Shown one piece after another: positions 1 to 8,578 of a DNA stretch of 64,000 nucleotides (its first letter is position 1; every line of letters starts with the position of its first letter). The notes beneath the pieces were generated by a model. The model ran no database searches and was not told where the DNA came from. It saw only the letters and a list, made by a program, of their open reading frames with translations. Position numbers and translations under genes: made by a program. The DNA comes from Ascoidea rubescens DSM 1968 (lineage: Eukaryota; Ascomycota; Saccharomycetes; Ascoideales; Ascoideaceae): NCBI RefSeq assembly GCF_001661345.1, contig NW_017962917.1, forward strand, positions 248,001-312,000, read 5' to 3'.

Positions 1-683
1 TTCGTCATGAAACTAAATGGAAATATGAATGGCAGCTACAGAATGAATCGTCATTAAACTTGGATGAGCCTAGAAGTAATGACAACTCACTTCAGCCTGA
101 AGATACTAGCAGTGATATAAGAAATGCAATTAGAAATTCAAAGGTTTTAGCTTTAGCTGCATTTTTATTCTTAAATGTTGGCACTGAAGTGGTTATTGGT
201 GGATGGACTTTAAGTTATCTAATCAAAGTTAAAAATGGTTCAATGAATGAAATGTCTGTTGTTGTTTCAACATTTTGGTTTGGTTTAACCATTGGTAGAG
301 TAATTCTAGGTTTTATCACTCCCAGATTATCTTCGGAATATTTTGCAAATCACATTTATAATATTTTGTCAATATTTTTTTTTGCTTTATTCTATTTGTC
401 CTCCAGCTATTGGTTTTATATCGCAACTATTTTCTCAACTGGCATCTTCATTGGTCCAATATTTCCAACAACTTCAGTTTATGCCATTAAGGTCTTACCT
501 GTTCATTTGCATGTGTCTGGAGTAGGTTTTGCAATGGCTTTGGGTGGTGGAGGGGCTGCTATTCTTCCATGGTTTGTAGGAATCTGTTGTGAAATCTGGG
601 GAAGTTTTACTATTTATCCATTATTTGCTCTTGCATTCCTATCAATCGATGTTGTTATTTGGTTTTTGCTTAAAACGAAGTAG
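1..683 (+). CDS. MFS transporter, C-terminal part (BSC6-like)
   Basis: The frame is open from the first full codon (base 3) to the TAG at 681-683, so the gene is cut by the left edge and the start is not visible. About 226 residues remain: a polar loop (Asn, Asp, Ser, Gln) followed by roughly six hydrophobic segments, as expected for the second half of a 12-helix major facilitator protein. The segment reading GTEVVIGGWTLSYL, then FWFGLTIGRVILGF and GIFIGPIFPTTSVYAIKVLP, fits the fungal MFS branch that includes yeast Bsc6 and fucose-permease-like proteins. The substrate cannot be told. The stop lies 126 bp before the left inverted-repeat arm, so this gene marks the unique flank outside the repeat. 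Confidence 0.75.
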   Translation, partial: RHETKWKYEWQLQNESSLNLDEPRSNDNSLQPEDTSSDIRNAIRNSKVLALAAFLFLNVGTEVVIGGWTLSYLIKVKNGSMNEMSVVVSTFWFGLTIGRVILGFITPRLSSEYFANHIYNILSIFFFALFYLSSSYWFYIATIFSTGIFIGPIFPTTSVYAIKVLPVHLHVSGVGFAMALGGGGAAILPWFVGICCEIWGSFTIYPLFALAFLSIDVVIWFLLKTK

Positions 684-1089
684 AACTTCTTTAAACAAAA
701 CTTCTTACTAAATCAGTTAGGATCTATATTATAAAAATTATCATTCTCGCTTTATAATTTATTTTTGGTTTTTCATTTTTTATTAATTCTACAATATTCA
801 TCAAAATGTTATCTTTGTAAGTCCAAGCTGTTGCAGGTCTTTTGATCATCTAACTTGCAACTTGATTTCCAGTGGTTTTCGGTTTTGAAACCCATAAAAA
901 GCTTCATATATCCAAGAGAACAGGTATAATGAGTAGACTGACCCTTAATTGCTACTCGAATTAGCAACTTTTACTACATGAATGCTTATTGGGGGCAGCT
1001 TCAGCAATAGAGCACTTTGCAGCAATTGCTTTTGCTTTTGCTTTTTATATAAAAAGCAAGAATCAACTTGACACTATTGTTGATATAAA

Positions 1090-2504
1090 TGGAAGACAAA
1101 CTCAAGTAGTAGGCTTACTCTGAGGTATTGGATACCAACGAACAACTCGATAATAAACTTGAAAATGCATTTCTCAAACTTGTGGACCAAAAGTATTCAA
1201 TTGACTCCCAATATACTAGATGGTTTGCCCACTTTTATTGTTCAGCCTATATTCAATGATTTACCAATTGATAAAGTGCTTCTTTTCATATTGTCCAATA
1301 ATCAAGTTCTAGCAACAAGCGCCTATTCTGTTGTTTTTGATAGTTGAAATCATTGGTGAACGTTTAACACCAAGGCACTTGTCAATCATGAAAGACCAAG
1401 ATCTCACAGTTAAAAATGCATTTGATTTTACAATTCAACGATGCTTTATTGTTCAGAAATCACTTGAGATGGTTTACCAAACACTTGACTGTGAATACCA
1501 CTCTCGTATCAAATGGAGTGAAAGAAAACAAATTCAGGCTTTCCACGATATTTAAATGTTTACAGCAAATGATGGTGTTGGTGCTTTTTATAGCTGAGTC
1601 GATATACAAGTTCTCTATTGGTGAGTTTGATATTACAGACACCATGAACTATTATAACTGGCTGTTTCCATTTGATGGAAGCAAATGGGAAATTTCTCTT
1701 GCATTGATGAAAAAAGTATTTCCATATAAAGATAATTACTATAAACTCTTCAAATTTGATAAAATTAAATCAAAAGCAATATGGTCCTCCTCAACGTACA
1801 ATTTACAACACTTTAATATCCCTAAACAATTTGGCAGGTCCATACTATTGAACTTGAAACATCCATGTTTGTCTGGTCTAAATATCGGATCAATCACACA
1901 ACTAATTACACAGCTACCACTTCTTATTAACTTGAATTCTCTTGATCTTTCGAAAAATTTACTATTCAGGTTAGAGGAGAGTCCTAAGCTGTACAAATTG
2001 CTTAACTTGAACTTGTCAAACAATCAATTCGACAACATTCCTAATTTAGAGCCATTACTCAATTTATCTAATAATGGGCTATCCGATGTTGAGAAATTAG
2101 AGCAGTTTCCTTTATCAAATCAATTGATTTTTGGGAAAGGTGCCAATGAGAATATCAGTAATATTGGTATGGCTGAAGGGTTACGAATCCTCCATTTTTT
2201 CACCAAAAATGCTGATTCAATAAGGTGTTTGGAAAGATTACCAATACTACAGTCAATGAAGTTGCAGTTGGAAATTTCAAATGCAGTTGTATGATTTCCA
2301 ACAATGGCCAACTTGATATCGTTAGATTTACAAACACATTTGAAAACAAAACTAAACTTAGATGGGACTTTTCCAAATTTAAAGAGGCACCTACAACGCG
2401 AGAGACAAAGACATATTATCTTCTACCTTCATCGAAAGATTATAGATACATCTGGGAGCCAATTGACAATAAATGATTGTTTTTCGGGCAAAGTAATGAG
2501 CTGA
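1090..2504 (+). pseudogene. Decayed F-box / leucine-rich repeat gene (left copy)
   Basis: An ATG at 1090, just after a TATA-containing palindrome, is followed by stops after six codons, but coding character continues in shifting frames. Frame 1159-1347 has an F-box-like stretch (LDGLPTFIVQPIFNDLP, then a Leu-rich helix). Frame 1416-2294 has leucine-rich repeats (for example INLNSLDLSKNLLFRL and LLNLNLSNNQFDNIPNL). Frame 2304-2504 continues with LISLDLQTH. F-box/LRR proteins normally bring substrates to SCF ubiquitin ligases. Here the reading frame is interrupted several times, so this is a pseudogene. The copy in the right arm has the same breaks, so decay came before the arm duplication or has been spread by conversion. 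Confidence 0.7.
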
Positions 2505-2769
2505 TGCTCCTGTAACTAGTGGTAAAACAAATATAGTACTATTTTTGGTAATTGGTTGTTGTGTTATTTTGATTAGCATCAGTATCTGTGGAAATAAATG
2601 AGTGTAGATAGAGCACCTAGTTCTCCTTTGGCCACGTCTCACAAATGACTTGGTGAGCTAGGCAACATCCTGGGTTCCATTATATTCGCCATTTCGAATC
2701 AGTTGAATTGACCAAAACTTTGACCTGCTAAATGATAACAAATTTCTGATCATTGAACAAGAATAGATT

Positions 2770-3054
2770 TGTTGCAAAGCGGCCGGATTTCTAGTTTCGG
2801 TCTCTGTCTGTTCCCCGGCATGTGTTGCCGGTCTGCTCCCGTGACGCTTTGGATTTAACCCAGTCCCTATAAAAGGGGGCTGCAGCCCCCTTTGGCTTTC
2901 TTTCTTTTGTACTTATTCACCTTAATGTATAATCGTGGATTTGCTACAACATAAGGTCCTTGCCTAGAACCTTAAGTGAAGTGTCACGCGACAGACCGCC
3001 AGCATGTTCTAGGGCTGTATCGGCAACCGAATCTTAAGATCCGGGCGCTTCACA
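2770..3054 (+). mobile_element. LTR-like fossil, solo (left copy)
   Basis: A 285-bp GC-richer block begins TGTTGCAAAGCGGCCGG and ends CCGGGCGCTTCACA. The ends are TG...CA and imperfect inverted copies of each other. A TATA box (2870-2876) overlaps a perfect 22-bp palindrome at 2872-2893 (a run of G, CTGCAG, a run of C). This build suggests a solo LTR of a retrotransposon. No flanking target-site duplication is visible and no internal element is present. A short non-autonomous DNA element with terminal inverted repeats is the alternative. It is duplicated with the arm. Confidence 0.4.
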
Positions 3055-3338
3055 GCGCATTCCGACCCCTTTCCAACATCCACCACTAGTAGAGAATAAA
3101 TGGTACATTGCTACTCATTTTGGAAACTGTCAAATATTCTACTTTTTATTTCGTTTTCAATTCCAATGTCAAATTATTAATTTTAGCTTTTTATTTTACA
3201 AAATTAACATTTAATTTTAATAATTGCTGGCGGTTTTAAAAGGATGGTAATAGATAATAATTATACAAACCAGCAACAAATACAAACAAAACAAAAATGA
3301 AAGAGGGGCTTGAAAACGAATCAGAAAACAAACGCTTC

Positions 3339-5458
3339 CTACCAAAGTTGGTTCTCCTCAAAGTAATCGATTCTTTTATCACTTTTCAAGGTCATTCGGG
3401 CAACGTTGGAACGCAATTCATCACACATTTTTGGATGCCCACAACTCATAACAGCGATTGATCCCGCAGCTGTTTCTATTTCTTCACCAAGTATGTGCTT
3501 CAAGTCTGGTCTGCCGTTTTCAAAACGGATGTATGAAAGAGCTTCAACGTTGGATATCTTTTGCTGAGTATTCATAGGCATTATGGTCTTCTCTTTGCTG
3601 GTTTTGGAAATTGACCCAGCTTCTGAAGAACATCCACTGGAGCCAAAGTTTGGCATATCTCCACCTCTGGTACAATATATGTAAACTTCACATTTGTCTT
3701 TATAATGACCTAGTTTTGCTAGCTCGTCATAAAACCATTCAAGATTCTTCCATTCTCTAATTGTCCAGTAGAGTCTGATTTGTTTATTGAGGGTGTGTGA
3801 AACGAGATCTAAAGCGTGGGTATATGGACCTGGAATACCATTGCCACCTGCAATTAAAAGAACCTTGGAATACTTCCTGGTTGGCTGCTGACGACCGTAT
3901 GGGCCTTCCACTGTCACTCTTATATTAGCCGAATGGTCTGGTTGTTTCATCAAATAGTTATAGATGTATAGAGTGATGCCTTCCTTGACTTTGATATAGA
4001 AAATGATGTTTTGTTCATCACCGTCAGATTCAACAATGGTAAATGGATGTGACTCCCACCATCTTGCTGGTCGAAAGAAATAAATATAACAGAATGCACC
4101 TGGAAAAGCCTTCCAGTATTTGGGTTTTGGCAAAATAACCTTGATAGTATCTTCTCCAATAATTCGGCAATTGCCTTTGGGAACACCAAATGCCAAACAA
4201 CGAACAATTCTAACAAATCTGTCAAAACACCAAATCGCAGCTGCGCAAAATTCCCATTCGTGGTATGATCGAAGTTTCCAGCAATGAAGCCACAACCCAG
4301 TGAGACAAAAAATACCAAAGATAAAATGAACAAGAGCAATGAAAGCATAGCCCTATTGCAAATGCTGTTGAAACCATTCCCCAATAAAAGTATGGGGGTT
4401 TTCACTGCTAGCTTCACATCATGATAAATTATTTCCATCCCCATAAATGCCCAACTGTGAATAAACGCCAAAATTGTGAAAGCGCGAGCAATCCATCGAT
4501 GATAGGCACTAAATGAAGCTTGGTTTATACCGGTTATCGAAATCAAAAAGTTATTTCTTCCTGCAAACAACATCACCAAAGGAAAAATCCAAACTGCCAA
4601 AACACCACTTCTAATCCCAATCAAGTCATAGATCTCCAATGCTCTGGTAGTACGGATTGTGTTGCCCCCAGAAATGGGATAGATATGTGCAACATTGATA
4701 GCCAATTCTATTGCATAAAAGCCCAAAATCACCAATGACTCAAATCTAGTTGGTACGAGACCTATGTCAAACTTTCCAAAAAGATATTTGGAACCAAGAT
4801 GGTTCCTGTCTAAAGCAGCAGGAATAACGACAGTAGCTCTCCACGCACGACTGATTGGACCAGTACATCTTGCGACAAAGTTTGGAAACAATACTTTTGA
4901 CCAGTGAAATATAGAGCAAAGGGCTAAGACACCAGCCCAATAAGCAACAGACCCTATACCGTATAACCAAGAATAATAATTATTATCATATAGCACTTTA
5001 TACGACTCAAAACTTCGTTTAACGTATTTGGGATCATGATAAATTGGAGAATAGAAGTAATCTTCAGACACGTTATAATTCTCAACCTCTGTCATATCAA
5101 CCAAATAATGTGTGGCATTTCTGTAAGCTGCTTGGAGCTCTTCATTGGTATAGGACACATTCTGAGCTGCACAAGTTTTGATAACATACTTCTCAAGTTT
5201 GTTTATATCATTATCTTGATTATAAAGGCAGTAAAGCATTGATCCCATAGCGGCGACTGATGTGCATGAGCAATCCACATCAGCATAATAGTACCCATAT
5301 CCCTCCTTTTGTGCATCACAATACAAAACTTGAGACGAAATTGATTGATAGCAACTGGAATACCAATAATACTCGTCTGAATATGTCTCACTATAACCAG
5401 CAGCAGCTTTTGCGATTAGAGATGATAAAGATAAAAGTAGGATGGTGCTGATCTTCAT
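3339..5458 (-). pseudogene. FRE-type ferric/cupric reductase, full length but frame-broken (left copy)
   Basis: The protein would be a plasma-membrane flavocytochrome that reduces extracellular Fe(III) or Cu(II) for uptake. The ATG at 5458 opens a signal peptide (MKISTILLLSLSSLIAKAAA), a Cys-rich outer domain, then membrane helices with the haem-ligand region YHRWIAR...FIHSW. The 3' part, 3339-4295, carries the FAD motif HPFT, the NADPH motifs AGGNGIPG and SCGHP, and the family C-terminus FEENQLW. Between them the frame changes twice. Around 4397-4407 and 4357 the family-like sequence (YWGMVSTAFAIG, then YAFIALVHFIFGIF) lies in successive frames, each explained by one extra base in a C or G run. 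Both copies share this. It is either a pseudogene or a homopolymer error in the assembly. The first 176 coding bases lie outside the repeat arm. Confidence 0.8.
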
Positions 5459-8311
5459 ATGAATTATTATTATATTTGTGATTTTTTTTAAAAATCTGTA
5501 ATCTGTTAGAACTAGTATTGAGAAGCTATTAACGACTAATAAAAGATAGTATATTAGCCAAAATAATAAAAAAAAAGAAACAGCAAAATCTAATGTATTT
5601 TATACAATTGAATGATAAATAGTGAAAATAAAATGAGTTTAAGAAAGCAGCTGTTGTTTAAGTATTCCAAATGTTTATTATCATAAACTAAAATCAAGTT
5701 ATTTTCCCAAAAGAATGAAATTATTATTTAATTTACCAAATGTTTTTTATCGATTCAATCAATTAGTGGTTGTTGTTTTTGGAAATTAAATTTTTAACCT
5801 AAAATTTCTAATCATTTTAAATAAATTACATCTTATTTGTTAATTTGTTCAGAAAATCAATTTAAATCATAATAACTCAAGAATTCATTGCACTTGAAGT
5901 ATTGATATAACCCAATATGCATTTATGATCTTGTAGGAACTATTAGGAGAAAGAAAAAGTTTTGCTGATCGATTTCTTTTGGTAATATGAATTAATTTTC
6001 AAAGGAAAAATAGAGATGTTAGTCAATTTTAATAAATTTATTTAGCTATTGATTAACTTTGTGTTTAATGAGGTATTAAAATAAGCTCAATTTCGAATTT
6101 TAAAATGAATCCTTTTTTATTCCTTATTTTTCTTAGTGGTTTTGATTTTATTAAACTTTAGATAGTGAAACATAAGGATTATAGTTACTCAAAACGAAAC
6201 TCGGTCAAGTAAGGTGTTTTGTATTTAGTTATTAAATTAGTTCGTTAAATAATTAATATTGAAAGGATTAATAAAAATGATTCTGATATCTTTGAGATTT
6301 TTTTATTCTTATTTTTTTTATTATTTTTTTATTCTTATTATGCATATTAATTGGTTTTGATATTTTTATGAAATATAGAAAATGTGTTTTATAATATTGT
6401 TTTTTTATTAATGAATTTATGCAAGAGCAGGGAGATTTTTTTTTTTGGATATATGATTATAAATATTATCATTTCAAGAAAATCTCATATTGAAACGATT
6501 TTTGAAGTGAATTTGAATTGAATAAGATTGAAGAAAGAAATCAAACGGATTGAAAACGAATATTGTTTGCAAAATTGCTCAATGGATAAAATTGTTTAAG
6601 GTTGAAAGAAAGCTTAGCCGATTGTTGAACGGAGAACCTAAAAGCAAGCTTTTTCATGGATTAAAGTTAGAAAACGAAAATTTTAAAAAGGTGGTCCTAA
6701 GGGTATTCAATTTGCTTGATATAAAATAAATTGTTTTGGAGTTTCAATGTTGAAAGCAATGGAGTTTGAACTCTTCATCTAACATTAAAAACTATCAAGT
6801 TGACAATAATCTGTTTAATAATTGGCAAATTTAGTTGTGCCATTTTTGCTTTGCATGCTTTTCACTGTTAATACTAGCATTTTAAAATTTAAAGAACTTA
6901 AGGATGAACATATAATCAAGCCTTTTAGAACGTTTAAAACAGAAGAAGCCTTGTGCTATTATTTTAGTCAGAGCGTGAGTAGCGGAATAGAAATGTGGAT
7001 TGATTTTTTATTTTTTATTTTGAATTAAAATTTCATTAATTGTTTTCATTTATGATTAAAACCGGAGTTAGTATTACATCTAAGCTAAAACTAAACAATA
7101 ATTAGCACAGTTATAAAAAGATCAAATGATCTCAGAGTGTAACTTGCAGGATTTAATTGGTTTGAAATTTAGAGAGATCCAGAAATTATAATAATTTGGA
7201 ATTAAAAATAATCTAAAAGATCAGTCAGCACACAATATAGCTCAACTTAAATTATTAGGAGGGTGTATTAGAATAATAAAAAACTAAAAGGAAAAATTGT
7301 CTTGGCTAATGCTTATTTTTTTTCTATTTTGACAGGACTAATTCAATACTACGGTGATTAAATTGGAGTTGAGAAAAAAACTGGAAAAGCTTAAATCAAA
7401 TCAAATTGGAAAACAATAAAGTAGAAGTAGTACGGTGCTTGATTAGTTACTTGAAAAAGATCTCAAAATTTTATTGGACAGCGATTTTTATCTTTATTTG
7501 GCATTTTTCTAAATTCCTAAGCGAAAATAAAAATATCAAGAACGACTAAGAAGAAAAATTGATTCATAATAATAAATACTAAAAAGAACAATATACATAC
7601 AATAAGCACTTGATGGCATTCAAAGTCTTGTAAATTGAAAACCTTGTAGGTATAGATAAAAAAGACTTTAATGTCACTTATATTTATTTAATAGATGCGA
7701 TTTGAGACAATTGAGGAAAATTTAAAAAGCGAGCAAAGCAAGCCAAGAAATTAAATGAGTAAAACTCTTATTTCCGCTATCTATTCACAATCAATATAAG
7801 TGATAAGAGAGGAATGTACTTTGGAGGTTACTTTGGGCAAGTTGCAAATGAAAAGCTCTACATAATACTAAATAATCTTGTAATATCGATTTTAATTAAG
7901 AATCAATAACCCGAAAAATTATGTATATTCAAGAAAGGTATATCTATACTAAAACACACCAATTAAATGGTTCAAAGCAGGATTCGTTTTTAAGATTCGA
8001 AGCAAGAAAAAGGATATTTGAACGGACTTCATTGTTGTTATCAAGAGATTATACAAGATTGATTGTTCAACTGAGAAATGCAGAATATATCCACAGACTC
8101 GACATAACTAGCATATGATTATCAGAGAATAATAATAGTCCAAGATGCCCAATTCGGAACGTCTATTATGTGGTTCAAAAGATATATTTCCAAAGCGAAG
8201 GGACATGTTACTAAAGGTAATGCGCATAAAGATGTATTTATACGCAAATACACATGTGTGTGCTTACTACCATCGTACTGGACTCTATTTGTCACCGATC
8301 CCTCGGATTGG
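5459..8311. other. Gene-free AT-rich stretch between FRE and the CHO2 promoter
   Basis: About 2.85 kb with no frame above 70 codons that has coding character. The short frames at 6822-7028 and 7921-8118 show no recognisable motif. The DNA is rich in A and T runs (for example 6300-6345). It must contain the FRE promoter at the left end. I see no tRNA, snRNA or recognisable repeat. It is unusually long for this window, where most gaps are 100-900 bp. Confidence 0.5.
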
Positions 8312-8342
8312 CATGTGAAAAAGCCGGCAGGACATTCACATG
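8312..8342 (+). promoter_or_regulatory. Two inositol/choline response elements (UASINO) of CHO2
   Basis: CATGTGAAAA at 8312-8321 and, in the opposite orientation, TTCACATG at 8335-8342 both match the Ino2-Ino4 bHLH site (core CATGTG, TTCACATG in the other direction). They lie about 240-265 bp before the CHO2 ATG. In S. cerevisiae CHO2 is repressed by inositol and choline through such sites, so conserved regulation of phospholipid synthesis is likely. Confidence 0.75.
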
Positions 8343-8469
8343 CGAATCTTCCAGCACTGCTCCCAAGCAGCTGGATCTGGGTTCCGAAAGACAGGGCCGG
8401 CGACGGGCTCCCATTGGCCAGTTTGCGTTTTGCTTCACTTTTCGCCCAACAATCACACTCGATGTCGAG

Positions 8470-8477
8470 TATATATA
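8470..8477 (+). promoter_or_regulatory. TATA box of CHO2
   Basis: TATATATA lies 102 bp before the CHO2 start codon and downstream of the two UASINO elements, the usual order for a regulated yeast promoter. Confidence 0.6.
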
Positions 8478-8533
8478 GGTGTGGCAGCTCCTTGGGCTTT
8501 TTCTTTTTCACCTACGTCGCTTGTGGCAATTGT

Positions 8534-8555
8534 TAATTATAACAAGTTATAATTA
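8534..8555 (+). repeat. 22-bp hairpin in the CHO2 leader
   Basis: TAATTATAAC, a 2-base spacer (AA) and GTTATAATTA form a perfect inverted repeat ending 23 bases before the CHO2 ATG. If transcription starts 40-60 bp after the TATA box it would lie in the 5' leader or at its edge. It could be a weak mRNA hairpin or a palindromic protein site. No known factor is assigned. Confidence 0.5.
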
Positions 8556-8578
8556 TCTTCAACAGATACCCAAAAATC

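Larger units (their letters stand above)
809..5282. repeat. Left arm of a 4,474-bp inverted repeat
   Basis: Every position p here pairs with position 45037-p on the other strand, with no insertion or deletion, from 809/44228 to 5282/39755. Open frames on both arms translate identically except for one base seen at 5203/39834 (Asn here, Asp in the other copy). Outside these limits the sequences differ at once. The arm holds a decayed F-box/LRR gene (+), an LTR-like fossil and all but the first 176 bases of a FRE gene (-). Near-identity including non-coding DNA implies very recent duplication or ongoing gene conversion between arms. I compared by coordinates, protein frames and spot checks, not by a full alignment. 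Confidence 0.95.

Noticed and set aside
4300-4420. An intron explaining the FRE frame change
   Set aside because: No GTATGT-type donor or matching branch and acceptor sites; the family-like sequence is continuous across the changes.
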